NCBI GenBank assembly: GCA_020746105.1
Contig: CM036617.1
Span: 142,704,518 to 142,768,517 of the forward strand
DNA: 64,000 bases
Source of the DNA: Trogon surrucura
Lineage: Eukaryota > Chordata > Aves > Trogoniformes > Trogonidae
Direction: 5' to 3'
A model generated the notes under the pieces. The model was not told where the DNA came from. It saw only the letters and a program-made list of their open reading frames with translations, and did no database searches. Both the position numbers and the translations under genes were made by a program. This document shows positions 1-12,200 of this stretch, one piece after another. How positions within the stretch are numbered: the first letter of the stretch is position 1; the number at the start of each line of letters is the position of its first letter.

Positions 1-3000
1 GCATGCATACGTTCTGTTGGATTTTTTCCCTCCCTTGTGTTTTTCCTGCTGTCAGTCTGTAACTTTTAAATGTTAGCCCTGAAATATATATGTCGAGTCA
101 CAGCAAAGTTACCCCACACTTGCTGACCCATGCAATTACTTTACCTTAAGCCATTTATTGTGGCACTCAATGGAGACTTTACACAGCGACTGTGATCCAA
201 GCTGGCAAAAACCTGAGGTGCTGCACTCCATCGTGATACTGTAGCCTAAGTACGTTCCTGCTGATGTAGCTTAAAGCAGGGTTTTGCTCTAGCACAGAGA
301 GAACTTTGTTTCAGAGCCCTCTCACAGTCACTCCTGTAGATATTAAGCGTGGTGGTGTGAGCCCAAGGCATGCCTGAGAGTCAGCTAGAGGACTACTGTA
401 TAAACAATAGTAACAGTAATGCTGTATCACAGATATAACACCTGGTACTGCAACAGGCCTATTCCCATTTTGAACATGCAGACCAAGCAGGCTGCTGTAA
501 TCTGAGAAGAAACATCTGGTTCACAAGCTTTTGCTCGTTCTTTTCTAAGCTGAAAAAAAAACCCCAAGCCCCTCCAAAGCCCCACCCCTTCAAATGCCCA
601 CGGAGATGTCCAATAATTATCTGCCTTTGCAAAATTAGCAAAGTATCACTTGGTTGTGATTAAGCTCATTTCAAACCTGTTCCTCAGGAAATACCACTAT
701 TAAATTCCAGGCAATTCTTTGGGCGAACCCACTTAGCATACAATAACAGAAAAACACATTTGTTCCAGGTGTTTTCTTGGCAGAACCTGACATTCGAGTC
801 TGTTTATTCTTTCCCCTGTCTCCCAAACTCCCTTCAGACTTTGTTATGCTGTAATCCTGCAGGTTGCCCTGTCTTTTTCTCATGCGAGAGACGGCTGGGG
901 AGAGAAGGAGCTTTAATGAAAGGCGTGTGGATCAGAGCCACAAAATGAATCCAAATATGGCCTTTGTTTTCTTATTTTGCAGCTGACCCATACGCATCAT
1001 AAAACAGATTCTTCCATAACTGCTAGCTCATTAAAACGATAGAGCTTTCAGATATTCTGCGTGCTTTAAATGGAATTTATTCTTTTGTTTGCATGCTTGT
1101 TTGTTAACTAACATTGTGCAAGGTATTATATTAAGCACAAAGGAGAACATACTGTTTTCTTCAAAGATCTTGCAGTCTAAGCAGACAGGCAAAGAGCAAA
1201 AACAAATACTGCAGCACATAACAAGCTGGAAACTAGGGCCACAGCTTCCAAAGTAACTTAGAATTCTGTGTATTTGATTTTGAAAAATGGTCTGCGTTGT
1301 GTTTGGTCATTTTCAGAGGGGCAGGATGGAGTGACTGTCAGGTGCCGAAAATTAGTTCCATATAAGAAGTCTTGAGCAGAACCACGTACAACTAATGTGC
1401 CCCAAATACATTATAATTTTTAAAAGCTTGATACTGGATTTTTTTTAATTTCTCTGTACATATTTTGAACTTCATTTTCCATTTCAATAATAGGTGTTCA
1501 TAATAGTTTTTCTTAAATGCGCTGATATCTGTGGAGCTCTCAGAAGAAATCATCTTTATCCAGAACCAGTTTTTCTTGCAAATTAGCCTCATCTCAACAC
1601 TGAAATCATTGCTAAAAAGGTTTACAGGTTGTTTTTATTTCACCTCAGAGTCTGAGTAGGACATTGGCAATAAGAAGGGACTTGCTACAGAACACAAGAG
1701 CATGCCAGTAGTGAGACCCAGAGAGGAGGAAAAGATGGTCTTACCAATCATGAGACTAGGATTTTGTATTTGGGTAACAGTAGAGATCTCAAAGCCTGAG
1801 TCACTGGGCTTGCCTCTTATCTGCTATATATTTTATTCTACCTCTTACTTCATTTAACACTGAATCACTTTAGTGCAACCTCTCTTTCCAGGTTACCTTT
1901 GTATCAGATTGGGACATCTGATTCATATTCATTTTTTATTAATAATGCAGTCTCCTGAATTGAATTCAAGTCAACAGGGTAACTGAATCTCGAAAGACAA
2001 TACAGGATGTCTTCCTTTCGATTTTCATTTAATTAATTTGTACTGTGGACAAAATCTTATGTGTAAAAACCCCCTTCTTTGCATAGTTTTGCATGACTAA
2101 CACAGGCAGAGCTTTGCCCTACAAAAGCAGCAATAATACAAATCACTTTTCAGGCTTTCAACCCTCAGAGCACTGTAAAAACATGTCAGATCTATTCCTT
2201 TACAATGGAGATGTGACTCGCTTGTCTTCTGTGACAAGTGAAAACCTACTGGACTTAAAACAATATAAGGAACCATTTTAGAACAAAGGCCATTTTTAAT
2301 GACATTTTTTCTTTGCTTGTTTTAAAAACCTTGCAAATTCCCAAACCAAATGGATATTTAAAGAGAGATGTGTTTAGAGGAGAACTCTAAATTCCCCCTT
2401 ATCTGTAAAGTGGCTTCGCAGTGCCCATCCTGGCCCCCCAAAGGTTGTGACAGGCTGATCATGCAGGAGATCCTGGGCATTTCTAGTGTTGGAAATACAG
2501 GAAGACATGATACCCCAAAGAAAATCAAAGAAAATCTTCTCACAGATACTTTACTGAACCTCATTCTGTGCAGTACAACAATTAAGGGAACACACAATCA
2601 TTGAAAAAAGAAAATAATATTTTGCAGTTTAAGTGGAAATTGTTCCATATCATGAAATAAACTATGATGATTAATGTTTGCTGGTTCACAGAAAAGTTGT
2701 CTCTCTAATCCTTTTCTAGGAAACACATTTGCAGGGCTAGAACTACATAGAAATGTATTATGTGAACTAATAGATCATCTGTCTGCAGGCAAGCCAGATA
2801 CTATTCTTCACAGCAGAAAAAGCTGGATTCCTAAATTAAATACTCATAGTTGTATGCCTGTATAAATAATTTGCTTTCCTGGGGGGCTGACCAAGCAGCA
2901 GTTCCTACTTTTTTTTTTAAAAGCTTAGGCCTCCTTCATTTAGCAACCTTGATATAAAATTAGGAAGCTAACTTTAGATACTGAGGTTGGAAAATGTTGG

Positions 3001-3071
3001 TGGCCTGTAAATATGATCACGTCAGTGTGATTAAAGTTGCAAGCAAATAATTGGCATGTTATATATTTATG

Positions 3072-3072
<1 letters not shown>
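1..3072. other. Unique non-coding DNA, no gene seen
   Basis: AT-rich sequence with stops in all frames. The longest open frames are about 60-80 codons, and none resembles a protein family I know. Apart from one decayed ancient repeat near 1.1 kb, I see no repeat, RNA gene or convincing promoter. It could be intergenic or intronic; nothing in the window settles which. Confidence 0.6.
1112..1205 (-). repeat. Ancient amniote LINE/SINE 3'-tail relic (L3/MIR-like)
   Basis: The stretch has the order of words typical of an old amniote repeat tail read on the complementary strand: 'attgtgcaaggtattata', then an A-rich 'aaggagaacatac', then 'caaagatcttgcagtctaa'. This parallels the widespread pattern 'tgctgtacaaacac...aacaaaaagacagt...caaagagcttacaatctaa'. 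Similar wording recurs at about 60.23 kb. The family assignment (L3, MIR or an amniote-specific SINE) is from memory of the consensus and is uncertain. It is strongly decayed and non-functional as a transposon. Confidence 0.45.

Positions 3073-3152
<80 letters not shown>
3073..3152 (+). repeat. Compound microsatellite (GTCT)9(ATCT)11
   Basis: Nine perfect GTCT units (3073-3108) run without interruption into eleven perfect ATCT units (3109-3152), followed by CACT-like decay. The two blocks differ by one base per unit (G to A), so the second block probably arose from the first by a point change followed by slippage expansion. It is likely length-polymorphic. The repeat creates a spurious open frame of Cys-Leu-Ser-Val and Ile-Tyr-Leu-Ser repeats. 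Confidence 0.97.
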
Positions 3153-6100
3153 CACTCACTATACTTACACACCCATACATAACTGACTACTCCTCCCGAC
3201 ATCTGAAATTAAAATTGAGACCATGGAATACATCTGTCTTCACTTAACTCTGGCCCATTATTTCTGAATTAAGTTAGCTACCTAAGCACGCTTCTTGCCT
3301 GTCCACTTTCCTTAAAGTTTGAAAATAAATGATATGTGATGATATTTTGCCCATCCTTGGTTACCTCACTGAGGAGTTCCCCACCCATCTTGGCACCATC
3401 TTTTCAAGACAGGAAGCACAAAATTGTGACCACACAGGGTAAAGGTGGTGCCCCAACAAAGCCACAAGGACTCTAAATTTAAGCCTGCCATAAAAGCTTT
3501 GAAACGATGACACACAAAGAAGGAGAAACTATGGGGAATGAAACACCTTAATTTTGAGAAACCACAATGATCCACCCAGCACTTTTGGAGCTTTGAGCTC
3601 TGAGGCACAAATTAACCGCAGGCAGAGTTTTTAATCTACCAAACATAGGCACTCAGTCTTTGTAAATTTGCAGCTGCTTCAAATGAGATGGATATGTCTT
3701 ACAAACCTAAAGCAGACTCTCAACATGCCTATATCTGTTTAAAAAGAAACACAGAAAACAACTCTACGCTCACAGTCCTGTAGCCTGGGCACTTGCTTCC
3801 ACATATGCCTGGGATTCCTGAAGGTGAACTAGTGATCCTTCACTCTGGAATACAAAATTCAGGATACCATACTGGCACCTAACTTAGGAAGCCCAGAGCA
3901 CCCTTGTTCCGCGAAAAGAGTGCTCTGCACTACCTCTTCTTGAGCATGGGTCCTCCACCAAGAAGCAACTGAAATAAGCGGTGTTGAAATTCTTGGCCTG
4001 GAGTTTGTGATTTCAAAACTCTTGTGGGTTGGCCATGTTCCACAGAAAGGTGCTGACATTGTGTTTAACTGCGACTGTAATTAAATTCATTTATTGCATC
4101 ATTCATTATTCATTTGTATTCATTAGCCAATTATTGTTATTAATTAAGTGTTCTTTGGACTTCAATTTCATTTGAATAACACTTTAAAGGACAAGCAAAC
4201 GGTATCAGGTGCCTTCTCAAACATGATGTTATCCAGAACCAGCCGTGAGTGGAAAATTGTTATGTCCATTAAAGTAAGCTATTCCTTGAATTAGGGAAAT
4301 GCTGACTGGTATTTCCTCTGAAGATATATTTTTGGGGGGAAACTATGTGTTGGTGAATGTGAATATCAAATTAAATTGAAAATAAATCCCCACTCTTTGG
4401 AATCTACTTCGTGAATCAGTCACAGTCTAATCACTGCTTTCCTTGGAGCAACACTGTTTTAGTTTTGAGTTTGGTTTTTTGGGGTTTTTTTTTGCATGTG
4501 CTCAAAAGACAGGATGAAGTCATAGGAATACAGGGATAGAGGAAATTCAAATGGAAATAAAATATGTGGCATGGCCAAGACGCAGTTTATAGCCTTCTGA
4601 AGGTTACTGCACTTGCTCTTACAGCAAGGATTTGCCAAGGAGCCTGAGGCATGCCTTTGCTGAAAAAAATTAAGAGTCCACTGCTGGAGCTGTAAGATGA
4701 ATTCAAAAATGTCAGCCCAGAGTAATTCCAAAATTTATTACAGACATCAACTTTGTGTCCCTAGCAATTCTGAATCCCAAATTTGAGATGATTTTGGTAG
4801 CATCTGAGAAGAGCAGCTTCAGGCTGGGACACAAAGGCACCCTGAGCCCCACTGGCCAAGAGCAGGCTCTTCCAGGGAGGTGCATTGGGCTTTGGCTGGG
4901 AGCACTGGTCTCATCTTCCCACCTGCTGCACCCTCTCCCTCTGGCACGCTTTGCCTCCTGTTCGGTGTGGCTCAGCTGAGGTGGGAAAGCCTTTCTTTCC
5001 CGGTCCTTCCAATGCTGGGGCAGGCCCCAGCAGGTTTCCAAGTCCCTGCAAGGCAGGACCCCAACCTGATGAGCGAGTGAGGCACTTCTGGGTGAGTCAG
5101 ATGGTGAGGACGACTACTGCACCGGGTGTGCTGGGGGATGACAGCACCAGGGAGGCAGGCAAAGCTGGCTGGCGACGCAAAGTGGCTACACCCGCTGCGT
5201 CAGGCCACGGGGAGGGGAAGATGCTGTGGAGCAGGTGCAAGGCACGGCTTTGTACAACCTACGTGCATGAACCAGGAGCCAAGGGTGTGAATGTCAGATA
5301 TCTGGCCTGGCTTGCTGTTGAACTTTGCTGCCCAAGCAGGAGCAAAACCTGTCTACATACTAAAAAGCACCTCAAAATTGGTTTTTACTATTTACAAAGG
5401 GATTTTTGGCAGTATTATTCCTCCTGATATGACCAACTCTGTAAGATCATTTGCTTCATAGGGACACTGGATCCAAAAGCAGATGGAGAAATTTAACCTT
5501 GTAGAAGACAAAACTTTAGTAGACGTCACAGAAAAAAAAGTTTGAGGATTTAATTCCTGCCCTCTTTATTTGCTCCAAACTTTTTCCTTAAAAATTGTTG
5601 CCTTTTTACTGAAATAAGCAGGGGAAGCACTAGTCCAAAAAATTTAAAGAAATCTTTCTGTGTGTACTTGTATACATGTATATGTAAACAAACATTTTAA
5701 AGAAAATAACACCCAGAAAGCAGATTTAGTGTTGGCATGTGATGTTACACCATCTCATACTCTGACAACATAAGCAGGACTTCTAACCTATTACAATCTC
5801 AAGACATCGTCAACTTATTCAAATTACTTTAAAATGCACAGTAAACTTGTTTTTGCATAGAAGTGAGATGTGGGGGATATCATTCAGTAGTCAAGACAGT
5901 TGAAGGGGTCTTGTGGTTAAAAATGGCCCACCACATTAATAGGATCTTTCAAACAGTACAGGAGAAACCGAGCCAAACTCTGCCCAAGCCAGAGATATGC
6001 TTTTGAAAAGATGGACAGGAGCATGGACAGGGTTCCTGTTACAGGAATCTCACTGCCAAGACATAGTCTTTGAGATGAAAATGGGGGAAAGAGAGTAGCT

Positions 6101-8738
6101 CATTTTTGCTTACTCCTTTAAGGTATTTCAGTTCTCCAGGAAAGGCTTGTGACAGGAGCAGGTTTCTGCTCTGCAGCGGATGCCACAGAGAGGTGATCCA
6201 CCAGAAACCTCCCAAGGGACAGTAGTTTGTCGCTGCTCCCTGCTCTGCCTGGTTTCACAGGAAGAAGAAAGGAGCTACAGGAGGGCAGACTGCCTGGCCT
6301 TAAAAGGAGATTTCCAGTGTGGAAATGTTGTGCATAGCCTGACTTTGCTGGTTGCTAAATGAAGGGGAGTACACAAATAGGCAGGCACACTCACACAGAT
6401 GTTCTTCAGGGAAACTTTACACACCCCTTTTCTTTCTTCTAAAAACATATTTCCACTCTTCACCTTTCAATTAAAGAAAAGTCATAATTTCTGTGACCTC
6501 AATAAAGAATTACATTCTGAGACCAAAATGCCGATTCCTTTCTGGTGAGGGGGGTAGCTGAATCGCTGAATCTTACATATCATCCTTGAGATGGACTGTT
6601 TTTCCTCTATGCAGTTTCTAAAGGCAGGGTATACTATTAAGAGGCTTGTCTGCAGACATAAGGGCAATAATCTGACTGGAGCCAGTCGGTCCGTGACCTT
6701 AAGTGCACCATTTAAAAACCACACCTCAAGCCTTGCCCTCATTCTTACTCCACCCTCTGCAGAACGAATCACACCACTCCAGTTTCATAACTCTGGGAGG
6801 GTATTTACCCACTTTGTCTGTGGTGTTGTAGGCAGCTTTCAGGAGAACCAAGTTAGATAGTGTGGGATATCTCTAAGACAAAAATCTTTCTTCTGACCTT
6901 TCTTTTAGAATTACCTGAGTACCTCTCCTTTCTTTTCATGTTTCCCTTTCCTAGTTTGACATGTCTAAATGAGTTTGCATCGAGTTTATCAAGAGCAGCA
7001 TTACGACTAACATATTCTCATGGGTCACAGAACAACTTATATCAATCCAGCTAATTAGCTCTTGTCTGTGGTACATTTTTTTTAACATGAAAATTTATTC
7101 AGTTTTCTTATCTGTTGGAATTTGTGATGTGCAGACAAAGAGATGTGTTATGAAAACCACAAGCCATTGATCTTTATTTGTTCACAAAAACATTAAAAAT
7201 TAATTTGTCCTAAGGGATAAAAGAGGCAGAGAGAGAAAACTAAATGAAGATGTAGATAGGGCAGACCGAAAGAGACAGAGCAAAGCTTTGCCCGATATCT
7301 GGATCTGGCACTTCACCCTGCAGACAGTCATCTGAATTCTTCTGCTTTCAGCCTCTTTGTTACTTTGCTAGCATTTTAGGTTGACACCAGTCCATTTCCT
7401 GGCGGCTCAGCTCACAACCTGCCTGATGACACATTCTCCTGCCAAGTAAATCTCTATCAGCCTTTGCAGGGCTGGACAAGGACTGGAGCAAGGTTGTGCT
7501 CTGTAACAGCCCTTCCAGGCAACTGGCAACAGGATGTGAATCAGAGAAACCTTCACAAATTGTCACCTGAAAATTCAAGAAAAATGTCCTCCTCCTTCAC
7601 CAAGATCATTAATGTAAACACTGCATGGTACGAGATCTCTTTGGAGCTCCCCAAATAATTTTCCACTTAGCAGTTTTTCACCTATATTCCAGTACCCTTT
7701 CTACTTCGTGGACATCTCCAGACCACATTTTGTTGACCATGTTGATGGGGACACAACCAAAAGACCTGTTCATCGAGTGTCACAGCTGGCATTGGGGCCC
7801 GTGAGCTAACACCGGGGACTGGAAAGCACTACTGCTGCTGCTATCACTGCCTTTGGATGCTGCCCTTTAAGGAGCTCAGCCAAAACAGAAAAGCAAAGCC
7901 TTTGTGTTTCAGCACACTGCAAAAACAAGTCTCAGAAGGAATATATGAAATCAAAGCAGTTTCTACCTTTATGCTGGTTTTGGATTGCAAGCAGGAGGCC
8001 AAAATTCAGGCCTCAGTGGACAGTGGTGTGCATTTCCCACTGTCATTAGTGGAGGGAAGTATGGCAGTATTTCAGGGTTGAATCTGGACACATTGCTTAT
8101 GCACATGCTTTCTTTCTCTTGAGCTTTATGATGCAGAGAACTGATACAATCCTGAAAAACTCATTATCCAACATCCAGGGCCACTGAGGTCCAATTCAAC
8201 AAGTTTTTTGTGGTTGGCTTACATGTTCCTTCACCTATCATACTTGTGATTTGAAATTTTGTTACAAAAATTAAAACATACTATTTTTAAAGAACTGTCT
8301 GCATTTGAAATATTATACACCATTTTATTACATTTTCTTCCAAATATTTTTTTTACCTTCCATTGCAGACAGGAATTCTACTGATTTTGAAAACCACTTT
8401 GTCAGAAGGACTGATGTTGGACCCAGATCTTGCAAATAAGACTGTATTATTTTGTTCTGCCCCTGGCTTGACATTTATCTCAGTGGAATTCCCACCTGCT
8501 TCTTCCAGGTGCTGCCAACATAGATTCATAGGAGCTCTATTAACTTTTAAAGTGCTAGTTAACGTCATTCTAAAAAGCCGCTTGTTTTCATCTTACTGCC
8601 ATCAGTCAAAAAAAGAGCAGCACTCCTCTTTTCAGCAGCTCATTAAATCTTATTAAAATACATGCCTGCAAAATAGGTAAATTAACTCCACAAATCTGCT
8701 GTGACAGTGTCCAGCCTGCCAGCCATTCTTCTTCATTG
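3153..8738. other. Unique non-coding DNA with one GC-richer patch
   Basis: No recognisable gene. The interval is AT-rich except for about 4820-5340, described separately. Short open frames (up to about 110 codons outside that patch) lack domains, and overlapping frames on both strands are open in the same places, as expected by chance. I see no transposon of recognisable type here. Confidence 0.55.
4820..5340. other. GC-richer, CpG-containing patch
   Basis: This roughly 500-base stretch is visibly richer in G+C than its surroundings and keeps several CpG dinucleotides between 5060 and 5270 in otherwise CpG-poor DNA. It contains an exact AP-1 type site TGAGTCA at 5093-5099, which also reads as a good 5' splice site (G|GTGAGT). 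A 180-codon plus-strand open frame spans 4885-5427, but its translation matches no family I recognise and GC-rich DNA is stop-poor. It could be a weak CpG island, a regulatory element or simply local composition. Confidence 0.4.
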
Positions 8739-8998
8739 TTTCCTTTCCTTTCCTTTCCTTTCCTTTCCTTTCCTTTCCTTTCCTTTCCTTTCCTTTCCTT
8801 TCCTTTCCTTTCCTTTCCTTTCCTTTCCTTTCCTTTCCTTTCCTTTCCTTTCCTTTCCTTTCCTTTCCTTTCCTTTCCTTTCCTTTCCTTTCCTTTCCTT
8901 TCCTTTCCTTTCCTTTCCTTTCCTTTCCTTTCCTTTCCTTTCCTTTCCTTTCCTTTCCTTTCCTTTCCTTTCCTTTCCTTTCCTTTCCTTTCCTTTCC
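8739..8998 (+). repeat. (TTTCC)52 perfect pentanucleotide array
   Basis: Starting directly after the G at 8738, the sequence is 52 consecutive copies of TTTCC with no interruption that I can see. On the minus strand this is (GGAAA)n, equivalent to AAAGG. Such long pure arrays are usually highly polymorphic and are often mis-sized in assemblies. The array opens long false reading frames on both strands (Phe-Pro-Leu-Ser repeats and Lys-Glu-Arg-Lys-Gly repeats), which should not be annotated as proteins. Confidence 0.98.
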
Positions 8999-9024
8999 TC
9001 TTTCCTTTCCCCTTTCCTTTCCCC
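8999..9024 (+). repeat. Transition zone between TTTCC and TTCCC arrays
   Basis: A short pyrimidine-only segment mixes TTTCC units with CCCC-containing units. It is where the repeat motif changes from three T/two C to two T/three C. It marks the junction of two separately expanded blocks. Confidence 0.9.
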
Positions 9025-9169
9025 TTCCCTTCCCTTCCCTTCCCTTCCCTTCCCTTCCCTTCCCTTCCCTTCCCTTCCCTTCCCTTCCCTTCCCTTCCCT
9101 TCCCTTCCCTTCCCTTCCCTTCCCTTCCCTTCCCTTCCCTTCCCTTCCCTTCCCTTCCCTTCCCTTCCC
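9025..9169 (+). repeat. (TTCCC)29 perfect pentanucleotide array
   Basis: Twenty-nine consecutive perfect TTCCC units follow the transition zone. On the minus strand they read (GGGAA)n, equivalent to AAGGG. The motif differs from the upstream array by one T-to-C change per unit, so the two arrays are probably related by mutation and re-expansion. Because the tract is mirror-symmetric homopurine/homopyrimidine, intramolecular triplex (H-DNA) formation is plausible; the G-rich strand could also form G-quadruplexes. Confidence 0.98.
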
Positions 9170-9258
9170 TCCCCTCCCCTCTCCCCTTCCCCTTCCCTTT
9201 CCCCTTCCCCTTTTTTCCCTTCCCTTTTTTCTTTTTTCTTTTTTTTTCTTTTTTTCTT
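9170..9258 (+). repeat. Irregular C/T tail of the pyrimidine tract
   Basis: The tail contains CCCCT, CCCTTT and T-rich segments with no purine until the G at 9259. Together with the arrays before it, the pyrimidine run is 520 bases without a purine. The tail looks like decayed or unequally slipped copies of the same repeat ending in T-rich sequence. Confidence 0.95.
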
Positions 9259-9259
9259 G

Positions 9260-12200
9260 GAAGTTAGCAGACTGATAAGAATGGATACATAAGTGCCACC
9301 TACTCTCTTTCTCCCCAGCTTCATTTAATTTGAGACTTGACTAGTTCATGCAAAAGATTTGGTTTTTGACTCCCTACATCAGAGCGACTCCATTGACACT
9401 TCCCTTTACAATAGCTCAAATAGTGGAAAATTAAGGCCTCACCTCAGACTTGTCTATCTTTAGGCAAAGTATTTCTGTTAAACCTAGCTTATATATGCCA
9501 AATGTTTTTAGGTAATTTCACTTTCTTTCAGTTTTCTTACATATAGATAGGTATTGCTTACGTGTCAGCCAGTAGAATATGCACAAAAGAGCAGCTTGTG
9601 TGTCTATAGTTTGCAAAGAACAAATAAGAACCACTGATTTCCAAGCAGCAGTTCTGATAAGAGTAGGTGATTAAGTGAAATACAGATGGAATAAAAGACT
9701 GCCATCTGCCTTCCTGTTTTAATTTTTGTGGTAAATTCTGAGAGCCTGTATCTCTCATTTTTGCATATACACATATGAATCACAGCCGCAGGGCAAATGG
9801 GGAGTACATGAGCATTATTAATTTAATAAAACAAAACAAAAACATGAAAAGAAGAATAATTCCTTGTGTTGTTTTTGAAGGGACCTTTATCTTTTGTTTG
9901 AACTTCAAACAGAGCTAACACCAAGTAACCCAACCTTAATTTACCATGAAAGGCACTAATATCCAGTCCTTCAAAAAAATGATCCACAATCAGCATTCCC
10001 TGCAGGATCTTTGGAACAATCATTGGAGATTTTTTTTTTGTTGCTGTTTCCTACTTGCGAATGTGCTTTACAGTCAATTATTCATCCTGTGTTCTCCACC
10101 TCCACAACCTTTCATCATTATCTCTGAAGAGGAAATCAAACTGAGAAACATAATTGCTGCAAATTCATCATTTTATAACTGCCATTGTCTTCTGTGACTC
10201 CCCTGACCAAAAGAGCATTTCACTCCTCGCCGGATTGCTCAGACCATTTGTAAATTCTAAAATATTGTTACTACCTAGCACTTGTTCAGACTTATCAGAG
10301 TAGGAGAGAAAAAAACAGAGAGGCACCTGGGTTTAGTCCCAGCAAAAGCACCAGTGCTGGTGCAAAAGCTGCCAGATAGTGATGCTTGGTCATGCTCTTG
10401 TCCAGCTTCTCATTTATACTGGTACCACCGTTGGACTAGGGACCTTCCTCTGGGAACAGCTGTGATTTAAGAGAGGAGGGAATCGGCTCTCCATCATGGG
10501 GAAACTGCTATCCATAACTGAATCATGACAGATCAGCCTGATCTGACTTTATTCCTGTCACTGCCTATGCTTCAGTTTCTGTAACTGCATAATTAGTTAC
10601 CTGCTAGCTATAAACAAGAGGAAGCTTTGTTGTGAAACTCCTAATTAGCTTGAAAACAAACCCAATAGTACATAAAGGAATATTATGGAGAATATTCTGT
10701 GTAATATTTCAAAATTATAGAGACCAGATTTTTTTTTTTTTTAATGCCTTTCAGTCTGGGCCATTGAGATGTTTTAGTCAGAACCTAACATTCTGGGTGA
10801 ATTTTATTAAAAACCAGAATAAAAACACGTGTCCATATCTGTAATTTTAAATCTAAGAAGCCACTTGACAGAATACTAAGGAATCTTTCTCAGATACACC
10901 AGTTCCTCCATTAAAACGAGAAAAAAGACCACAACTGAGAACAACCGTTTGCAAGCTCCTTATGAAATGGCACTCAGCGAAGTGGTAACTGAGGACAAGT
11001 AAGAAATTCAGAGCTGTGTGAAATACCAAGTACGTTATGGATTACAGCTGAGTTCGGTTGAAGGGAATGACCATCTCTCCCACTAAAAGAGTGCAGCAAA
11101 CCATTATTGCTTTTCATCTCCTAACTCCCTAATGTAACTAAGATTGTAGACCAAATGGCACATTTTTTTCCTTAGATGCTGAATTAAGCAGCTCATGTTT
11201 CAAGCTATTCCCTTTGCTGTGTCCAGTGCACAAAGGTGTTTCCTGGTAGCTCCTCTGGGTGGATGTAACCTGGTATGAGATGAGAAAAAAAGGCTTAGGC
11301 TAGCCATGCTGTTTAAACTCCGAGTTTAATTGTATCTGGTTGCTGAGATGCATGCAGCTTTTTAAAACTGTAAATAGAGAGTGGCTGCTCAAATAGTAGC
11401 TGCAGAAGCCTGCTGACAGTTTCATCTGGTGACAGGAGCTAGTTTCAAAGAAGATTAGTCACTGCTATTGAGAATATTCATTGAGAAGTCACTCTTGCTG
11501 CCTGCAGATTACAAAGGTTTACCGGCAGTCCTGCTAACCTAAACAGACTGGGGTTGCTTTAACCATCCAGTTGCAGCAGTTTCCAAGCATCTTCTGGACC
11601 CAATTTACCACCAGCTTCTTTCAGCTGCAACAAGTTGCAGAAAGGAATACGACTCTTTTAAGACTGATTTTAGCCAAGAAAACTACGCTAAGGAAGAACT
11701 ACATCATACATTAACTGGGATTTCCATTCAGTTCTAATTAGGCTGCATAAAAATGTCTCCAAACATATTTAACTTGTATGCAGTGGCATAATGTTTAAGG
11801 CTTAAAATTTTAATTTATGGCTTTGGGTGGGTGCCTGATACTTCTAATGTTTAATGAATCTGTCCTCACTTGGCAATTTGCCATTGGTGATCACAGAGTT
11901 TGTGCATGCCCCTAGGTATTTATATCTGTAAAATTGATAGTGTGTGAAATGTCTTATATTTGACAAAACATGGCTGTTTTGTTTTCTTCTGAAATGACAT
12001 AATTACTCCTGCAGGATATGTGGTCAGTTGAAGATTTGCAATTTTTCATATTAAAGAGTTCTATATATTATTTCTGACAACCAATGTTTTATTTTTGTGA
12101 ACGATTCAGAGTCTGTTTAGTTAGTGGCTGTATTGTGTTTAACTCTCACACTGGAAGCTCCCTGGAACAGGGGCTATCTTTGTGTTGTAACACAATTGAA

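Noticed and set aside
3056..3247. Open frame with Cys-Leu-Ser-Val and Ile-Tyr-Leu-Ser repeats
   Set aside because: It is the translation of the GTCT/ATCT microsatellite.
8653..9324. Long open frames on both strands (223, 188 and 179 codons) across the C/T tract
   Set aside because: They are translations of the pentanucleotide arrays; the repeat has no stop codon in these frames. The protein would be pure Phe-Pro-Leu-Ser or Lys-Glu-Arg-Gly repeats.
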